Made by a program: the position numbers and the translations under genes | DNA from: Acheta domesticus | Taxonomy: Eukaryota; Arthropoda; Insecta; Orthoptera; Gryllidae | Assembly: GCA_031308135.1 (NCBI GenBank) | Contig: JAHLJT010009355.1 | Coordinates: forward strand, 9,349,074 to 9,413,073 | Length of the DNA: 64,000 nucleotides | Direction: 5' to 3' | Notes under the pieces: model-generated | Seen by the model: only the letters and a program-made list of their open reading frames with translations | Told to the model about the DNA's origin: nothing | Database searches by the model: none | Part shown: piece by piece, positions 10,080 to 22,511 of the stretch | How the letters are laid out: every line of letters begins with the position of its first letter | Position numbering within the stretch: the stretch's first letter is position 1

Positions 10080-10825
10080 GCTGCTGTCTCTATCCCCTCT
10101 GTCCCTCCATCATGCCACATCATCGCTTCCATCACTTCATTCTCCGCTGCTCCATCATCCCCTCTATCGGGTTCATCATCGCCGCCATAAAAACCCTATC
10201 ATCGCTTCCATCGTAAAAGAATCATCGTTTCCATCAACTAATTCTGTGCTGCCTCCCTCACCTCCTCTGTCCCTCCATCGTGTTCAGTGTCGCATCTACC
10301 TTGTCCCTAATATCGCTTCCATCATCTCATTCTGCGTTGTCTCCATTGTTCCCTCTGTTCCCCTATCGGGTTCATCATCACCGCCATGATACCCCCATCA
10401 TCGCTTTCGTCATGAAATGAATCATCGTGCTCATTGCCTGATTCTTCGCTGCCGACATCAACTCCTCTGTTTCTCCATTGGATTCATCCATCACGCCCGA
10501 ATTATCACTTCCATCATTGAATGAATCACCGCTCCCATTACCTCAATCTTCGCTGCCTTTATCATCGCCTCTTCCCCTTCATCAGGTTCATCACCTTCTA
10601 CGTGCCTCCATCTCCGCTTCCATCAAATTCATCGCCGAATCCATTGCTGTTTCCATTACTACTTTCATCACCATTTTTATCACATTTTCCATCACCCGTT
10701 GCGTCATTTCTTTATCGCTATCACCATCTCCAGTTGTACCTTTATTACCACCTCATGTTCCTCTTCACAGGCTCTGATTTTCATGTTCCGCCTCATGTTC
10801 CACTTCACAGGCTCTGATTTCCGTA
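10080..10825. repeat. Degenerate pyrimidine-rich minisatellite, ~100-bp higher period
   Basis: Words such as TCATCGC and CTTCCATCA recur throughout. A landmark like 'tatcgggttcatcatc' recurs near 10165, 10273, 10367, 10480 and 10583, giving a spacing of about 94-113 bp. The end at about 10757-10820 holds a ~41-bp direct duplication ('cttcacaggctctgattt'). The Ser/His/Pro/Leu-rich frames across it are compositional. Confidence 0.75.
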
Positions 10826-11300
10826 CTATCGTATTATATTCCCGATTGATCAGAGCTATCGGTTAATCCCCGCGACCATCATTATTCTCAACATCATTGG
10901 TGGTCACTGGTTATTTATAATTTCGATAATTTTATTCAATGTATTTTATCCATCTTTTTCTTCAACTCTTTATTCTTTCTTCTCGTTTTTTCATCTTAAT
11001 GCTTTAATCTTATCTCTATCCTTCGACTCTGCCATTTGATATTTTGTACTGGCCAGTCTCTTCCCGTACGAAAGTCACTTCTGATTTCCTACTGGCTGTA
11101 TAATTTTGAAATGTTCCTTTTGAATTTCAATTTATTACCGATCACTTTGTAATGTAATTTTATTTATTCTTTAATTTCTAAATTACGTTTTCCCTCAGTT
11201 TTTCTTTTATTTCCACTTCGTTTGTCTTCCTTCCCTATTCTCCATACTTATTTTCACATGTTCCTTCTCCAGTATCCTTACCCCTTTTCTTCGAAGCGAC
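10826..11300. other. TC- and AT-rich spacer, nothing seen
   Basis: Pyrimidine-biased plus strand but no repeat unit or open frame of interest. Confidence 0.5.
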
Positions 11301-12010
11301 TTTGACGGCCTCGTGCCCCCCACGCCGTACAGCCACCCTTCAGCCGTGTTCGCCTCCCGCCCGCGCCCGCGCCTGCGCCCCCGACCGTCTCCGCTTGGCA
11401 GCATATTACTCGATGTACTGGCGTTATTGTTCGTCCGGCCTCCCCCGGCCGGGTGACGGCCCGCCCACCGCCCCACCAGCCCCTTTCGCTGGATTCTATT
11501 ACGTGGTCATTCCTGCGGCTGCTTTGTTACAGCTCTTGGCCTGGGGCGCCCGCGACGCCGCCCGCCCCCGCCGCTGCGGCCGCCGCCTGACCTCACCCCT
11601 TGCGCCCCCCCCCGCCCCCCACCCACCCCCGCCTCGCCTCGCCGCCGTCGCCGCCGCCTTTCATCTCCTGCCTCACCCTTACGCATTGCCAAAGGGCGGG
11701 AGGCCGCGATGATTATTTTTTCGCTATTTTCGAAATACTTCTTGCCCCCGCCCCCTCTTTCTTTTAAGAACAATAATAATATTAATGTTTCAAAGCGGTA
11801 TTAATGGGGGGAGATCTCACGGGCGCTCGAACAAAACGCCAGCGTTTCCGCCGTTGTTTGTTGTACATTCTCAGCGTTATTATTCGGAGCTAAGGCGCCG
11901 CGCCCGGTGGTGGGGGAGGCATTGTGAACGGAGGACGCGAGGTGCGAGGTCGGCGCGCGCCCGCGGCTGGGCTTGCGTTGCCCTGCGCCCTGCGCCCTTG
12001 CGCCAAACCG
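11300..12010. promoter_or_regulatory. CpG island (two lobes)
   Basis: GC-rich lobes at 11300-11710 and 11890-12010 are separated by AT-rich DNA around 11720-11800. Frames are Pro/Ala/Arg rich on both strands. No splice-plus-start combination was convincing. Confidence 0.5.
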
Positions 12011-12179
12011 CGGAAATAGCTTCTTTGTGGGAGGGCAGTTTTACAACCCGAGAGATTGAGAGTATTAACTCCTTGGAAATAGCCGCAAGCGGAGGAATTT
12101 GTGTAGCTCTTTATTCGATGAGAATGGGGGCCTCGATGAAAGCGCCGTGCGTGGTGAAATTGTGAGTTAAGGTGTGTTT

Positions 12180-13290
12180 TTCTTGCGTGAAGTGGTTCTT
12201 CATTACTGGATGTTAACTACGAAGCTCGGATTTAACTCAATTGCTTTGTGGGATATAGTAGCCTGTTCTTGTATTGCTGTTTGTTTTCTATGATCTCATA
12301 CAATATACGACCGCATGAGTTATTACGAAATTATTTGATAGCAATACTATTTTTACTCCATAAAGAGCCTGAATAATGTATCTGTTTTAAATCCATTAAT
12401 TCTATTAGTCGTACATTAAATATTATGGAAACTTATTTATACACAGTATATTTTTTAAACCAATTTTAACTTTCAACATGATGCTGTCAATACAAAAGAA
12501 ACGCAGAACAAACTTTATTCAGTTTTAAGGCTAAATTTTAAGATTAATTTTAAAAGCTGAAAGATAGAGATTAATTTGTTTCATTATTTTATTTTATTCA
12601 AGCATGTTTTACACTATTATCACGATACAAATATTAGACACTTTCATGTAGTTTTTTATTTTCCAATTAGCGACTTATAATATTTGATATTTTATATTCA
12701 CCATTTGTAATCTCATTTTTTTCCAAATCATTATTTTCCGTTTGTATCATTCGATCTAGCTTTTGATTTTATGAGATCTATGTTGTTAAAATCAACTGGT
12801 CGTAGAGATGCAAACTCGAGTTCGCTTTGTGCTCAGGGTCACCAATGCATTGAAAAATGTATGTAAGTACTGAAAACAATACTCTGAAAACAATACTCTG
12901 AATCCAATTGCAGAGATGCAATTTTCATTAAAACTTCTAAATTTTCAAAAAGTAATGTTATTAATTTTTTGAGTTTCTCGGGTGTCGATTTATTTAGAGA
13001 TTTTCTAGAGAAAGATGAAGTGTTAGCGGGATTAAAGTTGCAGTATTCTTATTTTACGAAACCGTTTCAGTTGATACGAAGAAGTGTGTCCTATTGTTGC
13101 ACCGCTGGTTTTAAAATGTGTTTTCTGCGCTAAACTCAAGAAACAGCCTTCTATTTCTAGTAACGTTCGTGCGAGCACATTGCATTACCACTGTCCCAAA
13201 GACGGTACCAGCAAGCTAGAATAAATGATTTAGTACATGAGATACCCCTTCTGTGGATGCCTCTACAAGTTTTATGCCCCCAAGTGCACG
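12180..13290. other. AT-rich stretch, nothing seen
   Basis: A 17-bp word is duplicated in tandem near 12870-12900 (CTGAAAACAATACT). Otherwise no feature was recognised. Confidence 0.5.
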
Positions 13291-13545
13291 GGCGACGTTC
13301 CGCATTATCTGCCGTCGCAGTCCCACGAGGAAGATGATCCGGCTGCGGAAGACGCCACCCGGTAGAGCTCACTCGAGGAGAAGATTCTCCCCGCGGCCGC
13401 GCATAAAATAGACGGGTATTTAAATTTCTCCGATAATGACAGCGCTCTCTGCCGCCCCACGCACGGCCCGGCGAGCCGCGACCGGAACCAGAAGCGAGTT
13501 TTCCCATCGCGACCTGCCGCCGCCCTCCGCCGGCCCTCTACTCAC

Positions 13546-13605
13546 AATGCTCTCCCGTACCCATGGCTCCCTTAATCGGTTGCTACCTGACGCCGCCGCC
13601 GCCAT
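13546..13605 (-). CDS. Possible first coding exon
   Basis: The ATG lies inside the YY1-like word CAGATGGCGGC and opens MAAAASGSNRLREPWVRESI, 20 codons, ending at a strong donor-like GTGAGT (minus strand, first base at 13545) in phase 0. Ala-rich N-termini after such ATGs are common in CpG-island genes. Against it, the TATA-like word lies only a few bases upstream, too close for a normal 5' leader, and the frame can also run on without splicing to 13420. Product unknown. Confidence 0.25.
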
Positions 13606-13759
13606 CTGAATATAAATACCTCCCGCGGTGAGAGACGAGATCGTGGATATATCCGGGAGCTCGCTGGAGTAGACACCTCTTACCCTCTTAGCCATTGATC
13701 CGCGGCAATAAATAGGTCCATTTTCTGGCCCTTGAGGGATGCCGGCTTCGTGGCGGTGG

Positions 13760-13804
13760 TCGGCGGTGGAGGTGGAGGTGGTGGTGGTGGTGGTGGTGGT
13801 GGTT
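13760..13804. repeat. (GGT)n / (GGA) microsatellite
   Basis: About fifteen GGT/GGA triplets in a row; frames through it give Val or Thr runs. Confidence 0.9.
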
Positions 13805-14139
13805 GATGCGACTCGCCGAGAAGCTTTCACTGTCCATCCCTCCCGTCTGGAGGAGTTTGAATATGAAAGACGCTCAAAGTTCACATCGGGGGCGACCTGC
13901 TTTTTATCTGAAGCGGTGTCCTTTTAAAATGCTCTCTCCCTCCGCCCCTTCCCTCACCGCCTTCGCTTCTGCTCTTCGGATGCCTCTTCCTGTGGTTTCC
14001 CGCTCTTTTCCTTCGAAGGTCTTTCTCCGGCTTTCCGGCCTCGGCGGTCGCCGTACTTTCTGGCGTCGCCGAATGTAGTCGCTTCTGGAACCGCTAGTCG
14101 CGCTGAAGGAAATAAGCTGCGATTTGTCTTTCACTTGGA

Positions 14140-15428
14140 GACAAAGAATAGTATAAAAAAATCTTGAGCTTTGGGAGAGTCATTGATTTTGTTCTTTAGT
14201 AAGAAGTTTTGGTTCGTAGTAGAAGCAATGCAACTTTTAATTCATCGCAAAGTTCAGATAATTTTTACTCACGTTTGAGGATGTGTTGTCCGAATTTGTC
14301 ACAGTTGATACAGTTTTGGGATATTATGAAAATAACATTAATTTGATGATTGATTTTTGCCGAGTAAAAACATTTGAAGGAATTTCGTTTTCTATTTTTG
14401 ACGAGGTTTTATTAACGTGAACAGATTTTTATTTAATTCGTTACATTTACTTTGATTACGAAGTAGTCACAGTGTATACTTTAAATTTTATCGTGAATTA
14501 TGCGCCCATAGTACGAAATTTTAATTAACCATTTCGCTAGTTCTAAGTCTGGGAAAACTCTACATCAAATGTTCAGATAATAGAATTAAGCATTCATTTG
14601 TGAAATATCTTATCGCTGTTTTTACTCACTTTTCCCTAGTTTTAAAACAGCATTAGACTCAAAATCTATTTTTCATCATCGTCGTCCTTAATGAGCACCG
14701 ATGACATAAAACTACTTTTTAAATATGAGTAAACAAGGATGTGTGCCTGACAAATATTATGTACCCATTCCCTGAGAAACTCGCTTTCGAATCGAGGAAA
14801 ATTACACACATTACCTGGAGTGACAAAGCATTAAAGAATATTGTTCTTTCTTCATTGTGAAGTCATGCAAGGCAGGTAAGTTGAATCTTTTATATTTATC
14901 CATTAGGCGCATGTTCTTTTCAACATTAGCGCATTGTTTCTGCCATAATCGCTCGTTGTTCCCACTTCATGTTGTTCACTTCATGCCAACTGTGCAAAGT
15001 GTTTTCCCTTCTGAAAAAAAATAGGTGGTATAAAATCTCGTAATTTATGGCAAGACATATTGAATACCATTTTGTATTTTAAAATTTGCGGAAAAATTAT
15101 TAAAATGTCGTTAAAAACATTCAGGTAACAACCAATATAGTTTTAAGCAGTGTTAGTGGTGGGTATATGGAATTAATTTGTTGTTTTTATTTCGTTTCAT
15201 ATCTTATTAACTGACAAGATTTGAATTATTCTTCTCGTTTAATTTTACAGATATTTACTTAAAAACCAGCAGAGCGTTAATATTATCTACAATTTTAATA
15301 CTTTCAGTGATGAACCATGGTCAATGCAACTCTTTATATCTGCGTTTTACGGGTTGTTCATTATTGTTAGAAAGGTATTTCTTGTATTCACATACAATAT
15401 TAGTTAAAATATGCTAAAATTAATTGTT
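14140..15428. other. AT-rich stretch, nothing seen
   Basis: No frames over 60 codons, no repeats and no GC-rich patches. Confidence 0.5.
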
Positions 15429-15432
15429 TTAA

Positions 15433-16249
15433 CCCTTCGACTACCGAGGTATTTTGCACACGTCGAATACCAAGGGGGATAACGAAATTACCCCAGGGAA
15501 GATTCAAAATAGATTTAATAGTTTTACCGTAAATGTCGTAATATTGTTGTGGTTATGTAGATTAAACATTATTTTCATATATTAATACTATATTTAACGA
15601 TTTTAACAACATATTTTTCATACATGACTTCGTCCGCAACGCAGAGATCTCGAATGGCACATCATACCCTTCACATTATACTATTCGTATTGTCTCTTTC
15701 ACTTGATACTCTTCTGATCTGATGTACGAGTTATCATTCACGTTTCATCGTCTTCAGCACAAATAATATCGTTAACTTTAATACATCGCTAACAAAACAA
15801 TAATATTGCTAACAAAACAATCTACACTTCACGATCTTCTTTACACAAATCTTCTGGACTGTGAATACTTAATAACTTTTCAAAACCTTCAAGATTGTAA
15901 TTCTTCGACATGTTCACATGCTAACGCACAAGTATTACAATAACTCTTCGTAGGAATGTCCACAACACCTTCTCCCATCAACCGCTGATAACATAACCTC
16001 AAAGCAAGTTCTTAACCAATCCAAGTTATTATCCAATACCAACGGGGGTAAGGTAGTAACCCCAGCTACAAATTTAATCCGTGAAATGATTACACGCCAA
16101 AAAAGTAGGTTTTTCCAACAAGATATTTTAGATAAATATGTAGAAAACAACTACACAAGATATCAGAAATGTAAAAAAATTATAACATGATAAAAAATAG
16201 TAAAATGTGCGTTGGGGTAACTCAGTTAGCCCCCTCGTTGGCAGAAGGA
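15433..16249. mobile_element. piggyBac-like non-autonomous element
   Basis: The 817-bp segment is flanked by TTAA on both sides (15429-15432 and 16250-16253), the signature target duplication of the piggyBac superfamily. Inverted ends begin CCCTTCGACTACCGAGG on the left and TCCTTCTGCCAACGAGG on the right, read inward. Each end has a subterminal block with GGGGG-TAAC and TTACCCC. A third copy of this block, 'accaacgggggtaagg', lies at about 16038, inside the element. No transposase frame is present; a 71-codon minus frame (15935-16150) is unremarkable. It would depend on a transposase supplied elsewhere. Confidence 0.75.
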
Positions 16250-16489
16250 TTAAACTGCATCTTCCTCCACACTTCACATGATTGTAAGATTAAATGCAAA
16301 ATACCAATTCGATCTTGCCAATTATTTATGAAAAAGGAACGATACTTGTAATTTCAAGAATGTTCCGCATATTGTTTAAAGAAAGAATACGTAAAAAATT
16401 AATTTAAAAAAGTTAGAAGTTAACCTGATCCCACGAACACAGCGAAAGCGCTTTGAATTGGCAGGTGGACTCCAGATCGAAGCCCTGTT

Positions 16490-17480
16490 CCCATATTAGG
16501 AATGCCAGCACCCTCCCGCGCCCTTTTCCACAGCCCCCAAACTATGGGTAAAGTAAATACCAAACCCCGGTGCCGCCTCTTCCTTTTGCTCCCTTTCCCC
16601 GTAAAGCAAGGGTTGTCCTTTGTGCGCAGCCGAACGCGCACAAAAAAGATTCGTGGCCCGGGCGGAAAAGACGAAATTCCCCTCCGTGGCTCCGCCCCCT
16701 CCTGTCCGTCCCTCTGTCCACGGCCCCGATAATTTATATAAGTGCAAGCGCATGTGTTGTGCAACACGGTGATGTATTTAGGGTAATGCGGGCGGGTCCG
16801 CTCGGGCCGGGGTGTAGAGGCAGCACTACCTGAGGCAAGCCCGTGGGCCTTCCCCCTCCCCCGGGTCGGAGGTCCTCAGGCGCATACATACATGCATGCC
16901 GCAAGGTGTGCCCTGCAGCTCACGGCACGTCCCCGAAGAAACCACCTTCTTGCTTTCGGCTCTCACCTGAATAACGATTTTCTTTAACCCTCCCGCCGTC
17001 GTCGCCGGGCAAAATCATTTGAATATCCGCGATTTCAATGTACCGGCGACGTCGATAAACACCGGAATATGTATGAAGAAGCCGCGAAGGGGTCGGTGCG
17101 TCCCGTCCCGTCCCTCGCCCCCCCCCTTCCCGTCGCCCGGCCGTTTGATTCTCCTGGAATACATCGCTCCGCTTTCTTTGTAATGGAGTCGAAGGAGCTT
17201 TCCGCTACTGTCGACGCGCGATTGTCGCGACCGCGTAAGCGCTCCGCCCGGCTCTTTCAGGCGCCATTGTGGCGACTGTCGATTATGTGCGCGGAAGTTC
17301 TCGCCGCAGGCAGATGTTTTCGCGATCGGCATATTTCACACTTGAGTTGCGAACTGCGGTATCGACGGGGGAGATCTGGAATGCAGATTCGCGGCTTTTA
17401 GCGAGACACTCGAAACGCTGTGAGGTCTTACACGATTGGGGCGGGGAGTAGAGGGTGCGGTTTGCATTTCGAATGCGTCG
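16490..17480. promoter_or_regulatory. Long CpG island
   Basis: Nearly 1 kb of CpG-rich DNA with short AT-rich inserts, for example TTTATATAAG near 16734 and 'aaaatcatttgaatat' near 17010. Several overlapping frames exist on both strands with Arg-rich content and no recognised domain. Probably a promoter or regulatory island. Confidence 0.5.
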
Positions 17481-17529
17481 TGTTGACGTGTATTTGCCTC
17501 TATTTGTCATTGTGGAGTGACACCGACGT

Positions 17530-18470
17530 TACTTTCGGAGTGCGGATTTGAGATGCGGATATGGAAATTTGCGAAGTGCGCGTGGGGACACTTGAGCCGG
17601 TCGAGGTTGGGGGTCCTATATAAAAGTTCAATAGTACAGAAAGAACACGCGCAATACTAATGACACCTTACAAAACGAAACAACTATTGAGGTACCTATT
17701 TTCAGCAACAGCTCCACGCGTCTTCGATATATAATATCAAATGTAGCAAAACAGTTTTGAAAGTGTCTTTAATTCAACTTGGATTAATAATTGAACGTAA
17801 TTGAGATTTTACATTTCGATTTTGTACACAATGTTTATAGAAAGTGGCATTAGATTGAAGAAATACTACCCAAAGCATAATAATTTGTTTAAATAGCGAA
17901 TAAAATGTTTGTTTGAATTGCAAGTAGGTTATATAAATATTGGTTTACGGTACTCCTTTACTTCAATTTGAACAAAGTTGCGACATATGGCCGTTTTGAT
18001 TCATCGGGATGTAGAAAATTGGTGAATGTTTCTGAAGAAACCCTTTCAATCCTATTCTAGCTCTTAGATTTGTGCTCTATACCTCTCCCTTTTAACACTT
18101 TTTTCAACATTAGCGCTGCTGTGAGAATTGTGCAGTAATATTTCCTTTCAACATACGTTTTATTTCTTTCAACCGGGAGAAGAAAATGCTTACAATCATT
18201 GTTAGCACAAAACAACCGAAATATTTCTACTTAAAATCATGCACAGAAGTATTGTTAAATGTTTAAGGATAAAACGTTTAGTTTGCGAATAATAATAAAA
18301 GTTAATTGATACTTTAAAACAAAAAGTATTCAATTCACAGAAAACAATTCCTTCAATAAATGACTGTTATTTAGAAAAATTAGGATGTGGTTTTTTGGCT
18401 AACAAGTTCGCTTTTGTTGCAAGTTTCGAAATGCAAAATTCAAGCCCCACGCACAAAACTATTCTATAGA
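17530..18470. other. AT-rich stretch, nothing seen
   Basis: No frames or repeats of note. Confidence 0.5.
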
Positions 18471-18479
18471 AGGTTCGCG

Positions 18480-18620
18480 AAACACAGACGTTGAGCATCA
18501 GCGGTCAGGGCTGGCGACCTGCGAGACACCGCAACAGACAGACCCCACGAATGCGTAAGCGAACACGCACCGCCCACCCGCCCGCTCCTCTCCTCGGGGA
18601 CGCCGCCGCCGACGCGATGC
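18480..18620. promoter_or_regulatory. Small CpG-rich patch
   Basis: GC-rich sequence left of the 18.9-kb island, separated from it by AT-rich DNA. No coding support. Confidence 0.35.
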
Positions 18621-18939
18621 AGTAGACTAAGTCGCGGCTTTGAGTCCGAAAACATTATTATAATGATCGCCCATCCGGAAAATTACATGCGCTGGAAGCA
18701 CAGAAGACCATATTCAGATGTTGTTAATGAGGATGTGGGACGATAACTATTCATTTTCGGGCGCAGCTGAAAGGCTCGGAAGAGGGGGGGACCCGCCTTC
18801 CGGAATACGGCTGGCTACAACAAAAGCACAGCCCCCCCCTACAAAGACACCGATATTTCTGAGAAGCAACTGGGTTAAGGTCATCGCGAAACTCATTTAT
18901 TAAGGATCACGGCAAACCACAAAATCTGTTGCGTTGAGA

Positions 18940-19290
18940 GGTGGGGGAGGGGTGCCGGCGGCGACCGCCTGACGTGATCACCACCGCCGCCGCCGCCGCC
19001 GCCGCGTCTGTCAGTCCGTCTGTCTGTTCGTGGGGCCGCGTGGGAAGGGTGCGGTTTCCCCAGCTCGCGGCCGTCTTATTATCCGAGTATTTGGAAAGGA
19101 GCGTCCGCGTTGAACAGCGGCCATTCAGCGGACGACATGTGGTCGGGCTTCTGTTTGAGAAAAACTCTTCCCAAGATGGCGGCTTCTGATGGAGTCGCGT
19201 TCAGAAGCGTGGACGGCGGAGATATTTCTTCGACCGAGACGTCAGCGGGCGCGTCGCCCGCCGGGCAGATGCACTCGGAGCGACTTCCTG
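18940..19290 (+). promoter_or_regulatory. CpG-island promoter candidate with YY1 element
   Basis: The island contains a (GCC)n stretch and then AAGATGGCGGC at 19173-19183, a full match to the YY1 core-promoter element. In many animal genes this element lies just downstream of the start site and its ATG is the start codon. Orientation is plus. Confidence 0.5.
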
Positions 19291-19310
19291 ATATGTATCT
19301 TTGGAGAAAA
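19175..19310 (+). CDS. Candidate first coding exon (start codon in YY1 element)
   Basis: ATG 19175 sits in AAGATGG, a strong start context, and opens MAASDGVAFRSVDGGDISS, continuing through MHSERLPDMYLWRK. A donor-like AAA|GTGTGT follows at 19311, leaving 45 codons plus one base. Without splicing, the frame runs to a stop at 19371-19373, for 66 residues. The Ser/Gly/Asp-rich start has no domain I recognise. The frame also extends upstream of this ATG, but the YY1 context favours this start. No downstream exon could be paired with it. Confidence 0.4.
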
Positions 19311-19449
19311 GTGTGTAATAAGAAGGTTGTTCTTCACAAACTTCTGAATTACACGCAAGCGTGTTACTTTTAATGAGATATCGAGTCATCAGGGTGTTCA
19401 ACTGTATACGTGCAATCGTGTGTAGAAGATCCGTTTGAAGCATTAATGT

Positions 19450-21510
19450 TACGACCTCACACGATGGATGTCTTTAGGTTTTAAGCTAAAAAATATGAAA
19501 AACAAACCAGTTTCAATGATATAAAAACTTGAGAATTTGTGAAATTCTAAAATATCTGACAGAACTGCATCAAAAAATTTCTAACCACCTTGGAGTGTTA
19601 TCTCGTCTTGCATTTATTAGCTTTCTCTGTTCAGTGTACTGTTTTAAGATAACCAAAATAATTACTATTTTAATGTGCCTGATCAACTCTTAACCATTAA
19701 CCGGATTATCGATATTAAAATGTTTGTGTACTTCGATATGAATGTTATTTGTACATTTTATGAATTGAAATACACGATGAAAACCATTAAATTTTCACAT
19801 ACCATATAATTTTCGATGGTTTAGAGGAATAAGATTGATCAGAGGAATGATTTTCTGATCGGCGATAAATACAGTAGATCTGACAATCTCTCTTGCAACC
19901 CCAACACAGAACGAGCAAGTGTCAGAAGAAATAGCAACAAGTGCACAGCTCCCTTTTGCAAAAAGGAAAAAAAGTATCAATGAACGCAGGGGGGTTGCGA
20001 GATGCGTGAACCCGATTCTGTTCCAATAACTCCACACCTCCCGTGTCGCAAAAGAGTGCCAAATTGCAGGGAGTTGTGCACAACAGCGGGGGGAGGGTCG
20101 TTGTGTGCCCGGAAACCGGAGACTTCCGCTTTTGCTGCTTCGGCGGTTGGGGCGACACGTGGGGGGACCGTCCAGTGCCACTGTCTCCGCTCAGGTAAAT
20201 CTGTCCCTCCCAGGAATCTCTGCCGTGCCAACTCCGCGGTGGAATTTCTTCAGTTGTGTGTGGAAGTACCGTTTTGGATTCGTAGGTTTAAGGTCGCGGG
20301 TTCCGTTCGACCTACTGGATTTCTTGGACAATGATAAATCTCTGTTGCTTTTCTTTGAGAAAGAAACTAAAATTGCCGACTCCATGTGTAAGATTTATAA
20401 ATTCGGAATCTAGTCAATACTATCACGCATTCGTAATTGGATAAAGTCAGTGATCGAAGTATGATATGCTTAAAATCGTGAGGTCCATCCACCTACTTTC
20501 TCGAAATGAAAAATTTTCCTCAGGAAAGGAAATTAAATTTATTCGTGTAAAATTATTCATGTAAAATATTTACGGATTCTGAGACCTGCATGAACTGATG
20601 TGTAGGTCTTGCGTAATAACCTCATCGAGCATGTCTATCGCTCATAAGTTTAGTGTTGAGTAGGAAAAACGTATTTGACGATTATAGCCTCGGTTTCATA
20701 ATAAGATAATTTCAAAATTGGTCAGTTAAATATAGTTTACTAAACCACAAGAATTACTCGATTTCCTCTGCGTATTACGTTACGCAAGATTTGTGTGATT
20801 GTTTCTTCTAATCGCACTATTTATGAAATTCAATTTGTGGTTTCCTCGGAAAACGTCAACGCCATATCATTCAGAAATATGTTAAATACAGATACTCTTG
20901 ATCATTAAAAGTGTCGCTTATAAAAATTATTAATTATTTTGTGTAATGCAACACTTAATTACAAAAACAAAAAGCATGTCACAAGGAAACGTTGGGAGAA
21001 ATATTTTTTCACATTTTATTTGTCGAATTTACGTTAAAAGTCTTCACAACCTTACGGTTACGGCGCTGTTCAATAAATTACATCTGAAATAAAAACGTAA
21101 TTCGTTTTGGTATTGTTTAGTGTAATTATAGCTTTGTGATAATTCAAAATGAGACGCCCACGCTTCTTTAAGCACTTGTTTTTCTCATTACTCTGCAATC
21201 TCGATCTATCGGCATTCGAATTGTTTTCACACTTTTACACTATTATTTAATATATTAAAAATGGCTTCCCATTGAATTGGCTCCATTCAACTACATTACC
21301 ACACACTACAACAGCATGCTGCATTTCTACAATTATTCGTACATTCCTACATAGGTCACTCACTTTACTTGCTCAACCCATTTCATTCATTTACTCATAC
21401 TCAGTTTTCTCATCGATTACTTCGCAGCGTTACAGCGTATTAGCCTTCTCTACAAGGACACTTATTCACTTTTTTATTTCCAAGAGTGAATAGTCTAAAC
21501 ATTATTGATA
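19450..21510. other. Mostly AT-rich, no gene seen
   Basis: 20000-20300 has moderate GC and open frames on both strands up to 128 codons, but with mutually shadowing content and no recognised motif. The remainder is AT-rich and featureless. Confidence 0.45.
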
Positions 21511-21512
21511 AC

Positions 21513-21990
21513 TAGGGGGCGGCTTTTGATGAATTAAAATATCGCCAAAAATGATCAAGAAAAATGCTCTTAAAATGTTCTAAAAATGCCCCAAAAAGCA
21601 AAGAAAAATTACGTAAAAAATGTGATCAAAACCAGTTCGATGAACAACTTAAGCTGTTAGATACGTTACTGATGTAATCGAGGCTTCATCCATTCGTTCA
21701 AGTGAACTCAGTTTTGAAACTTTTGATTTAGACTGTACTCACAATGGCTGACATTACAACGTCTGAGCGAAGAAATCGAATAGGCTGTCTCATATTGGTG
21801 CTCAGGAATTCTGCGGAGAACATTTGTTGCATCTTGTAAATATTATCTGAGGCAAGTACCCTTAAAGTGAGTGAAAATGTATGAAAAATTACGGGAAAAG
21901 TAAAAAATGACTTATTAGCCGAAATCGACGAAAAATGCAAAAAAAAAACCAAGAAAACAAACAAACAAAAAAACGTATAAAAATGGGTCA
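21513..21990. mobile_element. Possible hAT-like element end (truncated)
   Basis: TAGGGGGCGGC at 21513 followed by many spaced AAAAATG words resembles a hAT terminal repeat with subterminal motifs. No matching right end or 8-bp duplication was found, so this is only a suggestion. Confidence 0.2.
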
Positions 21991-22129
21991 TTTCCTATTG
22001 TCATAACATAAAATGAATTTCTACACTAAAACGGCAGATTTCTAAAGTGAAAAGAAAAAAGGTGACATTTCATCCCCTATTGATAACATAATGTAATTTG
22101 TATTCCATCGAAATCCCTTCCAAACGCTC

Positions 22130-22400
22130 GTCCAGTGCGTGAGAAGGTGCAACGATCTCTCCTGTGGGAGGCCGCGTGGCGTCGCGGGGAGGGAGCCAGC
22201 CCAGCCAGGCGTCTCGCAAGGACCAAAAAACGGGCGCACCGGCTGCGCACCGCGGCGAGCTGCGTTTCCGGCCGCGCCGCCCCTCGTCACCCCGCCCCCC
22301 CCCCCCCCCGCGGCGCTCGTCACGGACTGTCTTCCTCGCTGGAGCTTCCTCGCCTGGGGAGGCTCCGCTGCTTCTGGTGCACGTCACTTTTTTCTCTTTT
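22130..22400. promoter_or_regulatory. CpG island
   Basis: Compact GC-rich island with a long poly-C run near 22300. Six overlapping frames of about 75-123 codons are compositional. Confidence 0.5.
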
Positions 22401-22511
22401 CGGTATTGGCAGTATCGGTGACGATACATGTAAATCGGCATTACAACGGCATCGATACCAAAACTGTTTTACTTTCTTAATATCACTACAATAAAAGAAA
22501 CGAATGTGAGG

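Larger units (their letters stand above)
13300..14090. promoter_or_regulatory. CpG island with TATA-like and YY1-like words
   Basis: The GC-rich core is at 13370-13640, followed by a less GC-rich shoulder. On the minus strand it carries TATTTATA at about 13610-13620 and, just after it, CAGATGGCGGC, a YY1-type core-promoter word. A (GGT)n run sits at 13760-13804. Confidence 0.45.

Noticed and set aside
9323..10389. Gly/Arg/Ala and Pro-rich frames up to 262 codons on both strands
   Set aside because: Produced by the 9-bp G-rich repeat and CpG-rich flanks; no domain, all frames open alike.
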